Origin: Paenibacillus massiliensis 2301065 = DSM 16942 | Lineage (GTDB): Bacteria > Bacillota > Bacilli > Paenibacillales > Paenibacillaceae | Assembly: GCF_000377505.1 (NCBI RefSeq) | Contig: NZ_KB898186.1 | Span: forward strand, 434,001 to 498,000 | Length of the DNA stretch: 64,000 nucleotides | Reading direction: 5' to 3' | In this document: positions 48,572 to 57,472 of the stretch, piece by piece | Numbering within the stretch: position 1 is the stretch's first letter | Layout: every line of letters starts with the position of its first letter | Program-made: the position numbers and the translations under genes | Notes under the pieces: generated by a model | What the model was told of the DNA's origin: nothing | Seen by the model: the letters and a program-made list of their open reading frames with translations, nothing else | Databases searched by the model: none

Positions 48572-50559
48572 GTACACTTGGCAAGCTGCTGGTGATTGGT
48601 TTTGGGCCTGGGGATATGGAGCATATCACCAAGCGGGCACTGGATGCTCTCGCGGAGAGTGAGGTCATTATTGGCTATAACACCTATGTGGATCTGATCC
48701 GGCCGCTGTTGACGGCTGAACAGGAGATTGTACGTACAGGGATGACGGAAGAGGTGAGTCGCGCCCAAGAAGCTGTGAGACAGGCCGAGAATGGGAAAAA
48801 GGTGGCGGTCATCTCCAGTGGAGATGCCGGCGTCTATGGTATGGCCGGACTGATCTACGAGGTGCTGATTGAGAAAGGCTGGACAAGAGCAGAGGGTGTC
48901 GAGGTCGAGGTTGTACCGGGTATCTCAGCCATTCAGTCCTGTGCCTCGTTACTGGGCGCTCCGGTCATGCATGATGCCTGCACTATTAGTCTTAGTGATC
49001 ACTTGACGCCATGGGAGACTATCATTCGCAGAGTTGAAGCGGCTGCTTCGGCAGATTTTGTAATTGCACTATATAATCCGCGCAGTGGACGGCGGACCCG
49101 GCAGATCATGGAGACGCAGGCGATGCTGCTCCGTTACCGTGATCCGAAGACACCAGTAGGACTAGTCAAGAGTGCATATCGCGATCGCCAGCAGGTCATT
49201 GTCACAACGCTTGAGGATATGCTCAATCATGATATCGGCATGCTGACGACGGTCATCATCGGCAATTCCTCCACGATGGAGTATGATGGCCTGATCGTGA
49301 CGCCGCGCGGCTATCAGCGCAAATATACGCTGGATGCCGAGGTACAGCCATTGCGGCCGCATGAGCGTCTGCGGACGGAGGCTGAGCCATGGTCCCTTAG
49401 TGCAACGGAGTCCAGTAGCACAGAGCCAGAGAGCTCGGCGGGAGCGCAGGATGTGGAGACCCCTGTATCCAGCTCTGATGTAGCTGGTGCGGCAGCTGTG
49501 AATCCAGTAGCTTCAACCACACCGATGAGCCAGCAGGCAGGTGGATGGACTGGTGAACAGATTGGTGAACAGACTGGTGACAACGCACAGCCAGCCCTCT
49601 CCTCACTCGCGCTGGCCGAAGATGCGCTACGCAGACTTGCTGCCGGATCTACTGGCACGGAGAGCGAGGAGGCTGCCTTTCAGCAATTGTGGGGCCAACC
49701 TACGAATAGTGGAGCTGTAGCGGGAAGCTTCGAAGCTACTACAGGCTCGACTGTAGCAGGCTTAGCAACGGCAACAGCAGAGTCCGCAACTACAGCTTCA
49801 GCAACAGCAACTGGAGGCGTGGCAGTATTGGCATCCTCTCCAGCTCCGGCAGCAGCCCCTACAGTAGCCACTGCGGGTGGAGCAACGCGTAGCTCAGTTA
49901 TGACAGCACGTGCTCCTATCTTCGAGGTAGGCGTGGCACCAGGTGTCGGCAACAAGAAGTTCAATGCCAGACAGATGGCCCTGTTGGCAGAACTAGCTGG
50001 GGAAGAGGGAGAGCTGGAGTACACGACGGACCATCAGATCATTCTTCGTGTGCCGTGTGCCGAGCCTGAGCAGCTGGTAGCCAGCCTTCGTGTAGCCAGT
50101 CTCATTGTGTCTCCGATCGGGGACGTCTTCAAGGTGAAGGCCTGTGACTTCTGTGATATGGAGAAGAATGATGCCGTGCCGACTGCTGAGCGCTTGCAGG
50201 CGGTAATAGGTGGTCTGAAGGCCCCCAAGACAACGAGTGTCGCTGTGAATGGCTGTGCCATGGCATGCTACGGTGCCGTATTGGAGGATATTGGGGTAGT
50301 GTACCGCAAAGGAGGCTATGATCTGTTTCTGGGCGGTAAGAAATTCGGCCGGAATGCTCACCCTGCGCAGTCTGTCGCAGAAGGTCTGACCGAAGAGCAG
50401 ATTGGCGCAGTCGTGGAGCAGGTTGTCGCGGAATACAAGGAGAAGGGCCATCCGAACGAGCGATTCCATAAATTTTTCAAACGTGTCGGCGTTGTGGCTG
50501 GGTTCCGTCATGAGGATGCACCCGCTACCGTTGAAGTGAACGTCGTATGTGGCGATTAA
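48568..50559 (+). CDS. cbiH: CbiH60-type cobalt-factor III methyltransferase with nitrite/sulfite-reductase-like domain
   Basis: A 663-residue fusion. Residues ~1-245 are the precorrin-3B C17-methyltransferase (KLLVIGFGPGDMEHITKRALDALAESEVIIGYNTY; VAVISSGDAGVYGM). Residues ~250-445 are Ser/Ala/Thr/Glu low complexity. Residues ~450-663 are a NirA/SiR-like ferredoxin/siroheme-type module with Cys526, 529, 563 and 567 (CDFC, CAMAC), a likely [4Fe-4S] site. The same fusion is known as CbiH60 in Priestia megaterium, which performs the C17 methylation and ring contraction in the early-cobalt route. The ~190-residue linker is unusually long. Confidence 0.9.
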   Translation: MSTLGKLLVIGFGPGDMEHITKRALDALAESEVIIGYNTYVDLIRPLLTAEQEIVRTGMTEEVSRAQEAVRQAENGKKVAVISSGDAGVYGMAGLIYEVLIEKGWTRAEGVEVEVVPGISAIQSCASLLGAPVMHDACTISLSDHLTPWETIIRRVEAAASADFVIALYNPRSGRRTRQIMETQAMLLRYRDPKTPVGLVKSAYRDRQQVIVTTLEDMLNHDIGMLTTVIIGNSSTMEYDGLIVTPRGYQRKYTLDAEVQPLRPHERLRTEAEPWSLSATESSSTEPESSAGAQDVETPVSSSDVAGAAAVNPVASTTPMSQQAGGWTGEQIGEQTGDNAQPALSSLALAEDALRRLAAGSTGTESEEAAFQQLWGQPTNSGAVAGSFEATTGSTVAGLATATAESATTASATATGGVAVLASSPAPAAAPTVATAGGATRSSVMTARAPIFEVGVAPGVGNKKFNARQMALLAELAGEEGELEYTTDHQIILRVPCAEPEQLVASLRVASLIVSPIGDVFKVKACDFCDMEKNDAVPTAERLQAVIGGLKAPKTTSVAVNGCAMACYGAVLEDIGVVYRKGGYDLFLGGKKFGRNAHPAQSVAEGLTEEQIGAVVEQVVAEYKEKGHPNERFHKFFKRVGVVAGFRHEDAPATVEVNVVCGD

Positions 50560-50631
50560 GAGCATATAAAGGATCAATATAATCAAAAAAATCTACTAAG
50601 AGCTACGACCTGAGAGGAGAGGGAAGACTGA

Positions 50632-51786
50632 ATGAATGCAATATTACTGATCGGACATGGAAGCCGCGACCCGGAGGGGAATGAGCAGCTACTCGCCTTT
50701 GCGGAGGCGATCGCAGCCAGAGTACCAGATACCTGTGTGGAGACATGCTTCCTGGAGCTGACTCGCCCCACCATTGCGGAGGGTGTCACGGCTTGTGTGA
50801 ATCGGGGGGCGACCCGTGTCGTACTGATTCCGATTATTCTGTTCGCGGCAGGACACGCGAAGATTGATATTCCAATGGCAATCGACCGGGCGAAGGCAAA
50901 ATACCCTGAAGTGGAATTCGTGTACGGAAGACCGATTGGAGTACATGAGAAGATTGTGCGTATTCTGGAGACTCGTCTGCAGGGAGCTGCAGCGGTACTT
51001 ACCGCTGGAAACGAGCTGTCTGGCGGGACGTCAACCGCAGTAGCAGATGTGGCAGATGAGGATACAGCCGTGCTGGTGCTCGGGCGAGGAAGCAGCGATC
51101 CGGATGCGAATAGTGACTTTTATAAAATTACCCGTATGCTGTGGGAGAAGCTCCCGTACAAATGGGTGGAGAGCAGCTTCATTGGCGTGACGCAGCCGTC
51201 CTTCCCGGAAGGGCTTGAGCGTTGCTTGCGCCTCGGTGCCAAGAAGATTATTGTACTGCCTTACTTCCTGTTCACAGGCGTCCTGATCAAGCGTATTCAG
51301 GAGATGACGCTGGAATTCGCTGAAGCGAATCCTGATACCGTTGTAGAGATGGGTGATTATTTCGGCTTCCATCCGCAGCTGGAGGAGCTGGTGCTGGAGC
51401 GTGCAAATGAGGGGCTGAATGGACGAGTGATGGCCAACTGTGACAACTGCCAGTTCCGCTTGATTGCTCAGGAGCATCATCATCACCATCACCACCATGA
51501 TCACGACCATGACCATGACCATGACCATCATCACGATCACGACCATCATCACGATCATCATCATGACCACGACCATGATCACCACCACGATCATGATCAC
51601 CATCATCATAGTCACGAGCATCTCCATGAGCACCACGCGCACGGGCACGATCATGAGCACCATGACCACAGCCACGACCATGCTCACGAACATCACCACG
51701 ATCATGAGCATGATCATAATGAGCACCACCATGCAGACCATGCGGCAGAGAAGCAGCTGTCTGGTTCCGGGGGGAATCGGGCATGA
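50632..51786 (+). CDS. cbiX: Sirohydrochlorin cobaltochelatase CbiX (long form) with His-rich tail
   Basis: A 384-residue double-domain chelatase inserting Co2+ into sirohydrochlorin. N-domain IGHGSRDP (His9) and FAAGHAKID (His75) hold the catalytic histidines; the C-domain repeats the fold but has GRGSSDP in place of GHGSRDP. After CDNCQFR (a CxxC pair) the last ~100 residues are His/Asp-rich (HDHDHDH and similar), a likely Co2+-storage region. GAGGAGAGGGAAG precedes the ATG. Overlaps the next gene by 4 nt. Confidence 0.93.
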   Translation: MNAILLIGHGSRDPEGNEQLLAFAEAIAARVPDTCVETCFLELTRPTIAEGVTACVNRGATRVVLIPIILFAAGHAKIDIPMAIDRAKAKYPEVEFVYGRPIGVHEKIVRILETRLQGAAAVLTAGNELSGGTSTAVADVADEDTAVLVLGRGSSDPDANSDFYKITRMLWEKLPYKWVESSFIGVTQPSFPEGLERCLRLGAKKIIVLPYFLFTGVLIKRIQEMTLEFAEANPDTVVEMGDYFGFHPQLEELVLERANEGLNGRVMANCDNCQFRLIAQEHHHHHHHHDHDHDHDHDHHHDHDHHHDHHHDHDHDHHHDHDHHHHSHEHLHEHHAHGHDHEHHDHSHDHAHEHHHDHEHDHNEHHHADHAAEKQLSGSGGNRA

Positions 51787-52547
51787 TCTTTATGCTGTGT
51801 GGCACGAGTGATGCCAGAGAGCTGGCGCTGAGCATTCAGGCTGCCGGATATGACGTGCTGACTTCCGTGGTTACCGATAGTGCAGCTACAACGCTCAGGG
51901 AGGCGGGCTTGTCGGTACGGACGGGTAGACTGACGGCTGATGAGATGGGGGCACTGGTAAGAGAGCATGGAGTACGTGTTATCGTGGATGCAAGTCATCC
52001 CTTTGCCGAAGAGGCCCATCGACAGGCCATAACAGCTGCGCAGGAGCAGCAGATTCCATATATTCGCTATGAGAGAGCTGGGCTGGTATACGACAATCAC
52101 CCGTTGCTGCATGTAGTTCCTACCTATGAAGCGGCAGCAGAGGTTATTGACCGCATGAAGGGCTCGGTCATGCTGACTACGGGCAGCAAGACATTAGGAG
52201 TGTTCACGAAGCGACTGCTGTCAGACCCTGATATTCGCCTGGTTATTCGGATGCTTCCTCGCCAGGACAACATGGAGAAGTGTGCTGAGCTAGGTGTCGA
52301 GCAGAAGAATATTGTTGCTATGCAGGGGCCATTCTCGCGTGAACTGAATGAGGCGCTATATCGACATTTCGGAACGACGATCATGGTGACGAAGGAGAGC
52401 GGCAAGACTGGAGCTGTGGACGAGAAGGTGCAGTCGGCGTTGGAGCTGGGCATTCATGTGGTATTAATTGCACGGCCTGAGGTAGACTTTGGGACAGTGT
52501 TCGATCATTATGAAGGGGTGTTAACGGCACTGTCCGAGCTATTTTAG
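51783..52547 (+). CDS. cbiJ: Cobalt-precorrin-6A reductase
   Basis: A 254-residue NADPH-dependent reductase of the CobK/CbiJ family. The start MIFMLCGTSDARELALSIQ and VDASHPFAEEAHRQAI, GSVMLTTGSKTLGVF, MQGPFSRELNEAL, VTKESGKTGAVDEKVQSA are typical blocks. Coupled to cbiX by ATGA. Acts late in the cobalt-corrin route. Confidence 0.92.
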   Translation: MIFMLCGTSDARELALSIQAAGYDVLTSVVTDSAATTLREAGLSVRTGRLTADEMGALVREHGVRVIVDASHPFAEEAHRQAITAAQEQQIPYIRYERAGLVYDNHPLLHVVPTYEAAAEVIDRMKGSVMLTTGSKTLGVFTKRLLSDPDIRLVIRMLPRQDNMEKCAELGVEQKNIVAMQGPFSRELNEALYRHFGTTIMVTKESGKTGAVDEKVQSALELGIHVVLIARPEVDFGTVFDHYEGVLTALSELF

Positions 52548-52621
52548 CCTTAATTTTCATATTTCAAATTTGCCGCGCAAGTCGTGTACAACAATCGAAG
52601 TTGGGTAAAGGAGCGGGATGA

Positions 52622-53266
52622 ATGGATTTCAAGACAGAATTTAAGCCATTAACGGTGCAGCCTCAGGAGATTGAGGGCAAGAGCTTTGAGATGATTACCG
52701 AGGAGCTGGGCGAGCATCCTTTCACAGAGGAGCAATATCCGGTTGTACAACGGGTCATCCACGCTTCGGCTGATTTTGAGCTGGGACGGAGTATGGTGTT
52801 CCACCCGGATGCGATTACCGCAGGGATTCGTGCCATTCAAGCAGGAGAGCCACTGGTAGCCGATGTACAAATGATTCAGGCGGGTATTAGCAAGGATCGT
52901 CTTGCCCGTTTCGGTATGGACGTTAATGTATATATTTCTGACCCGGATGTCATTGAAGAGGCGAAGCGACTCAATACGACCCGCGCCATCATCTCGATGC
53001 GCAAGGCGATCAAGCGTGCGGATGGTGGGATCTATGCAATCGGTAATGCGCCTACAGCGCTGCTGGAGCTGATCCGTATGGTTAAGGAGGGCGAAGCGAA
53101 GCCAGGGCTGATTATCGGCATGCCAGTAGGCTTCGTATCCGCTGCAGAGTCCAAGGATGAGCTGCGTAAGCTGGACATTCCATATATTACGAATATCGGA
53201 CGCAAGGGCGGCAGTACCATTGTCGTCGCGGCAGTGAATGCCTTGTCCCTCATGGCAGTACGTTGA
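52622..53266 (+). CDS. cbiC: Cobalt-precorrin-8 methylmutase
   Basis: A 214-residue methylmutase moving the C11 methyl to C12. Core: VVQRVIHASADFELGRSMVFHPDAITAGIRAIQAGEPLVADVQMIQAGI, with the catalytic His in VIHAS, and GMPVGFVSAAESKDEL. AAAGGAGCGGG precedes ATG 52622. Confidence 0.95.
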   Translation: MDFKTEFKPLTVQPQEIEGKSFEMITEELGEHPFTEEQYPVVQRVIHASADFELGRSMVFHPDAITAGIRAIQAGEPLVADVQMIQAGISKDRLARFGMDVNVYISDPDVIEEAKRLNTTRAIISMRKAIKRADGGIYAIGNAPTALLELIRMVKEGEAKPGLIIGMPVGFVSAAESKDELRKLDIPYITNIGRKGGSTIVVAAVNALSLMAVR

Positions 53267-53306
53267 TCCAGGTCTGCATGCCTTGTGTCTTAAAGGAGGA
53301 ATAGCG

Positions 53307-54479
53307 ATGGAGAAGGGAGCAGCAGCGAGTGGCGAAGGTCGCCCCAGACGTCCCAAGAATGGAGAGGCACCTGCACCGGACAAGCCGATGCGCTCCGGGT
53401 TCACCACGGGGGCTTGCGCGGCGGCAACGGCCAAAGGAGCAACCGAACTGCTCGTCACAGGCCAGGTGCCGCAGCATGCTGTCATTTGGCTGCCGGCTGG
53501 CTTTGACCACCAATTCGAGCTGATCGACCAGCAGCTGGAGGGTGGCAGTGCGACCTGTGCCACGATCAAGGATGGCGGCGATGACCCGGATGCTACGCAT
53601 CTGGCCAAGATCGTAGCTACGGTGAGCTGGCGGGACGAGCCTGGCATTGAGCTGGACGGTGGTATTGGTGTAGGACGGGTGACGAAGCCCGGTCTACCTG
53701 TGCCAGTGGGTGAGGCGGCGATTAATCCCGTGCCGCGTCGCATGATTACTGAGGCCGTCAAGCAGGTACTGGACGAGTACGGTGTGGAGACGGGCGTGCG
53801 AGTCGTCATCAGCGTGCCTGCTGGTGAGGAAATCGCCCTCAAGACCTTGAACGCGCGGCTCGGCATCCTCGGCGGAATCTCCATTCTGGGTACTCGGGGA
53901 GTTGTCGTGCCGTTCTCTACCAGCGCATACATGGCGAGTGTTGTGCAGGCTATCTCTGTCGCACAGGCATCAGGCTGCAAGGAGATTGTGCTGACCACGG
54001 GAGGAAGAAGCGAGAAGTATGCAATGGATATGTATCCTCATTTGCCAGAGGAGGCCTTCATTCAGATGGGGGAATTCGTTGGATTCTCCATCAAGCACGG
54101 CAAGCGTCTTGGCATGGAGAAGGCGACGCTCGTCGGGATGCCAGGCAAGCTATCCAAGGTAGCCCAAGGCGTCATGATGGTTCACTCCAAGAGTGCACCT
54201 GTGGATTTCGCATTTCTGGCTGAAGCCGCCCGTGAGGCGGGAGTATCCCCCGAATTGGTGGAGGCTGTGGCGGGGGCGAACACCGCTTCTCAGGTAGCGG
54301 AGATGATGGTGCAGGCCGAGTGCTACAGTTTCTTTGAGACGCTATGCAGCTATGGCTGTCGCCATTGTCTGGAGCATGTTGGCGGTGGTCTGACGGTGGG
54401 CATGGTCCTTGTTGCTATGGATGGAACCTTATTGGGTCAGGCAACCGTCAGTGATCTCGACAGCGGTGCTGCTGAATAG
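53307..54479 (+). CDS. cbiD: Cobalt-precorrin-5B C1-methyltransferase CbiD
   Basis: A 390-residue methyltransferase. MRSGFTTGACAAATAKGATELLVTGQ, GGVGRVTKPGLPVPVGEAAINPVPRRMI and KEIVLTTGGRSEKYAM match CbiD. ATG 53307 has AAAGGAGG ~8 nt upstream; a frame from 53238 adds non-homologous residues inside cbiC. An ~22-residue basic Gly/Pro lead (GRPRRPKNGEAPAPDK) precedes the domain. Confidence 0.93.
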   Translation: MEKGAAASGEGRPRRPKNGEAPAPDKPMRSGFTTGACAAATAKGATELLVTGQVPQHAVIWLPAGFDHQFELIDQQLEGGSATCATIKDGGDDPDATHLAKIVATVSWRDEPGIELDGGIGVGRVTKPGLPVPVGEAAINPVPRRMITEAVKQVLDEYGVETGVRVVISVPAGEEIALKTLNARLGILGGISILGTRGVVVPFSTSAYMASVVQAISVAQASGCKEIVLTTGGRSEKYAMDMYPHLPEEAFIQMGEFVGFSIKHGKRLGMEKATLVGMPGKLSKVAQGVMMVHSKSAPVDFAFLAEAAREAGVSPELVEAVAGANTASQVAEMMVQAECYSFFETLCSYGCRHCLEHVGGGLTVGMVLVAMDGTLLGQATVSDLDSGAAE

Positions 54480-54507
54480 ATTGATTGTACAAGAGTGGGG
54501 GGCAATG

Positions 54508-55725
54508 ATGAACAAGATTAAGGTGATCGGGGTCGGGGAGTGTGGAGCCTCCAGCTTGACGGATGAGCTCATTCATACGATAAATAAAGCGGATCTATTG
54601 GTCGGCGGAGAGCGTCTGCTTTCTTTTTTTCCTGAGGCTAAGGGAGAGCGTGTAGTGTTAAAAGGTGGACTCGCAGCTGTCGTGGAGCGACTGGCTGGGC
54701 TTGCTGAGGGCCAATCGGCGGTTGTTCTGGCATCCGGGGACCCGCTGTTCTTCGGAATTGCGGGATATCTGTCCTCCCGTCTCGGGAGAGAGCGTCTGGA
54801 TATCCTTCCGCATCTCAGCTCCGTTCAACTGGTGTTCGCCAAGCTCGGCGAGAGCTGGCAGGATGCTCAGCTTGAGAGCCTGCATGGTCGGCCGATACAG
54901 GGTTTGGCTCAGCGCCTGGATGGACGGGCGAAGATCGCACTGCTCACAGATGACGTGAACACACCATCCGCACTCGCCGCCTATCTGCTTCATTTCGAAA
55001 TGAACGAATATGAGGCCTTTGTAGGAGAGGATCTGGGCGGACCTGATGAGCGATTTACGCACTGGTCACTTGCGGATATGGCTGAGGCTGAATTCGGACC
55101 ACTGAACGTAGTGGTGCTGCGACGACTGAAGGACACACCTCCGGCACGTGTCGGGTTCGGCTTTGCGGACGAGGAATTTCACCAGCGCAAGCCGGAGAAG
55201 GGCCTGATTACAAAGCGAGAGGTCCGTGTCTTCAGTCTGTCCGAGCTGCGGTTATCGGAGCGAAGCGTAGTCTGGGATATCGGGGCAGGCTCTGGCTCCG
55301 TCGCCGTGGAGTGTGCTCGCCTTGCGAAGCATGGGCAGGTATTTGCTATTGAGAAGAATGAAGGTGACCTGCAGAACGTCGAAGCGAACAAGATCAAATT
55401 CAGAACGGACTTTCCGGTAATTCATGCCAAGGCGCCAGAGGGGTTGTCCGAGCTTCCTGATCCGAATGCAGTCTTCATTGGAGGCAGTGGCGGTGAGCTG
55501 AAGGAATTGATTCATCTGTGCGGTGAGCGACTGCAGAGCGGCGGACGCGTCGTGGTGAACGCAGTGACCATTGAGACACTCCACGATGCTATGAAGAGTA
55601 TGCAGGAGGCAGGTCTTGCCCCTGAGGTGACTTTATTGCAGACCGCACGCAGCAAGCCGATTCTGAATATGACCCGCTTCGAGGGTCTGAATCCGATCTA
55701 CGTGATTACCGGAACGAAGTCCTAA
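54508..55725 (+). CDS. cbiET: Precorrin-6Y methyltransferase CbiET (CobL-like fusion)
   Basis: A 405-residue fusion of CbiE (residues ~1-205: VIGVGECGASSLTDELI, VVLASGDPLFFGIAGYL) with CbiT (residues ~220-405: REVRVFSLSELRLSERSVVWDIGAGSGSVAVECARL, PDPNAVFIGGSGGEL). Methylates C5 and C15 and decarboxylates the acetate chain. ATG 54508 (or 54505) has GTGGGGGG upstream. The cbiD stop lies 28 nt before. Confidence 0.93.
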   Translation: MNKIKVIGVGECGASSLTDELIHTINKADLLVGGERLLSFFPEAKGERVVLKGGLAAVVERLAGLAEGQSAVVLASGDPLFFGIAGYLSSRLGRERLDILPHLSSVQLVFAKLGESWQDAQLESLHGRPIQGLAQRLDGRAKIALLTDDVNTPSALAAYLLHFEMNEYEAFVGEDLGGPDERFTHWSLADMAEAEFGPLNVVVLRRLKDTPPARVGFGFADEEFHQRKPEKGLITKREVRVFSLSELRLSERSVVWDIGAGSGSVAVECARLAKHGQVFAIEKNEGDLQNVEANKIKFRTDFPVIHAKAPEGLSELPDPNAVFIGGSGGELKELIHLCGERLQSGGRVVVNAVTIETLHDAMKSMQEAGLAPEVTLLQTARSKPILNMTRFEGLNPIYVITGTKS

Positions 55726-55958
55726 TCCCCTGACAGAATATAATTTAAGGTTAAATGTTCAGGCGAGTATCGTCGTTAGCGGAAAGCGGGGAAGTCCTAG
55801 AGAAACGCAGTGCCCGCATTGAAGCTTGCTGTTCAACCGTTAAAGGCACCATTTACGCAACGAAGCAGTCGCACAACGAAAGAGCACACGGATAACTGTG
55901 TATCATCAAGCGAAATTCATGCCGTGCAAGCATGGCTGAACAGATAGGAGAGAGTGGA
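55726..55958 (+). other. Gap within the cobalamin operon
   Basis: About 230 nt without a gene; no riboswitch-like motif or terminator is evident. The cobI/cbiL start is preceded by AGGAG at 55946. Confidence 0.4.
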
Positions 55959-56672
55959 ATGGATGCAGTGACAGGCACACTGTACGGTGTCGGTGTGGGA
56001 CCCGGCGACCCGGAGCTGATTACGGTCAAGGCGTACCGGATGCTACGTGAATGCGAGGTCATCGCATACCCGAAAAAACGAATGGGCGGCAAATCCTATG
56101 CCCACGAGATTGTGGAGCTATATGTGAACCCGTCTGAGAAAAATATGCTCGGTCTGGTATTTCCGATGACCAAGGACCCGGCGGTGCTGGAGCGGGAATG
56201 GAATAAGACGGTAGCCCTGTGCTGGGAGGAGCTGAGTCAGGGGAAGGATGTTGCCTTTGTAACCGAGGGAGATCCTAATCTCTACAGCACCTTTATTCAT
56301 TTGGCGAGGCTGATGCGAGAGCTTCATCCTGAGGTGCCTATCGTGTCAATTCCGGGGATTTCCTCGGTATTGGGAGCAGCCGCAGCCCTGGAGCAACCGC
56401 TTGCTGACGGGGATCAGCAGGTGGGGATCATTCCGGCTACTGATAATCGTGAGGATATGCGCAGAGTCATAGAGCAGCATGATACAGTCGTCTTCATCAA
56501 GGTAGCCAAGGTGCTCGACCTGATCCTGGATGTATTGGAGGAGCTACAGCTGGGTGATCGGGCCTCGGTCATCACGAAGGTGACGTCTCCGTATGAGATG
56601 GTATGGCGTGACGCGCGCGAGCTGCGCGGTCAAGAGCTGGAATATCTGAGTCTGATGGTGGTGAGCAAATGA
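55959..56672 (+). CDS. cbiL: Cobalt-precorrin-2 C20-methyltransferase
   Basis: A 237-residue tetrapyrrole methylase. GVGVGPGDPELITVKAYRMLRECEVIAYP and VAFVTEGDPNLYSTFIHLARLM, PGISSVLGAAAALEQPLA are CbiL/CobI motifs. AGGAG ~8 nt before ATG 55959; ATG 55932 is a longer alternative. Overlaps cbiF. Confidence 0.92.
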   Translation: MDAVTGTLYGVGVGPGDPELITVKAYRMLRECEVIAYPKKRMGGKSYAHEIVELYVNPSEKNMLGLVFPMTKDPAVLEREWNKTVALCWEELSQGKDVAFVTEGDPNLYSTFIHLARLMRELHPEVPIVSIPGISSVLGAAAALEQPLADGDQQVGIIPATDNREDMRRVIEQHDTVVFIKVAKVLDLILDVLEELQLGDRASVITKVTSPYEMVWRDARELRGQELEYLSLMVVSK

Positions 56673-57472
56673 GTGCGAATGTGCTGAGTCCCAAGGTGTA
56701 TATCGTGGGTGCTGGTCCTGGTGATCCAGAGCTGATTACCGTCAAAGGCATGCGGATTCTGTCTCAGGCGGATCTCGTGCTCTACACCGATTCTCTTGTG
56801 AATGATGAATTGATCGCCAAGGCAAAGCCGGACGCTGAGGTGTTGCATAGCTCTGGTATGGATCTGGAGCAGCAGGTAGAGCTCATGGTGAAGGCTGTAC
56901 AGGCTGGGCGCAGTGTAGCGAGAGTGCACACAGGCGATCCTGCAATGTATGGCGCGATTCTGGAGCAAATGGTGCTGCTCAAGCAAGCCGGGGTTACCTA
57001 TGAAATTATCCCGGGTGTGAGCTCTGTATTCGCTTCAGCAGCGGTATTGGGAGCGGAATTAACAGTGCCTGATCTGACGCAGACCGTCATTCTGACCCGT
57101 GCTGAAGGACGGACGCCTGTTCCTGAGCGGGAACGATTGCGCGACCTGGCAGCTCACCATTGTACGGTGGCCTTATTCCTTAGCGCAACACTGGCGAAGA
57201 AGGTCGTTGCCGAATTCTTAGCTGCAGGCTGGAGTGAGGATACCCCGGTGGCTGTCGTACAGCGGGCGACGTGGCCTGATCAGAAGATCGTACGTACGAC
57301 GCTGGCGCAGCTTCCCGCGGATCTGCGAGCTGCCGGAATTACCATGCACGCTATGATTCTGGCAGGCTGGGCGCTTGATCCAGGCCTGACGGATAAGGAC
57401 GCGCATCGCTCCAAGCTGTATGATCGATCCTTCACGCACGGCTATCGCAAGGGAGTGAAGCCTGGTGAGTAA
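56669..57472 (+). CDS. cbiF: Cobalt-precorrin-4 C11-methyltransferase
   Basis: A 267-residue tetrapyrrole methylase. VYIVGAGPGDPELITVKGMRILSQADLVLYTDSLVNDELI, ARVHTGDPAMYGAILEQM, VPGVSSVFASAAVLGAELT match CbiF/CobM. Coupled to cbiL by ATGA and overlaps cbiG by 8 nt. Confidence 0.94.
   Translation: MSANVLSPKVYIVGAGPGDPELITVKGMRILSQADLVLYTDSLVNDELIAKAKPDAEVLHSSGMDLEQQVELMVKAVQAGRSVARVHTGDPAMYGAILEQMVLLKQAGVTYEIIPGVSSVFASAAVLGAELTVPDLTQTVILTRAEGRTPVPERERLRDLAAHHCTVALFLSATLAKKVVAEFLAAGWSEDTPVAVVQRATWPDQKIVRTTLAQLPADLRAAGITMHAMILAGWALDPGLTDKDAHRSKLYDRSFTHGYRKGVKPGE

Noticed and set aside
51031..51835. Long Met/Val-rich and His/Asp/Arg-rich frames opposite or beside cbiX
   Set aside because: They are alternative readings of the CAT/GAC-rich tail of cbiX, not genes.
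52649..53998. 449-residue open frame on the minus strand
   Set aside because: It lies antisense to cbiC/cbiD, has no ribosome binding site and is a codon-bias shadow of the GC-rich genes.
55726..55958. Second riboswitch within the cobalamin operon
   Set aside because: No B12-box or other aptamer core in this gap.
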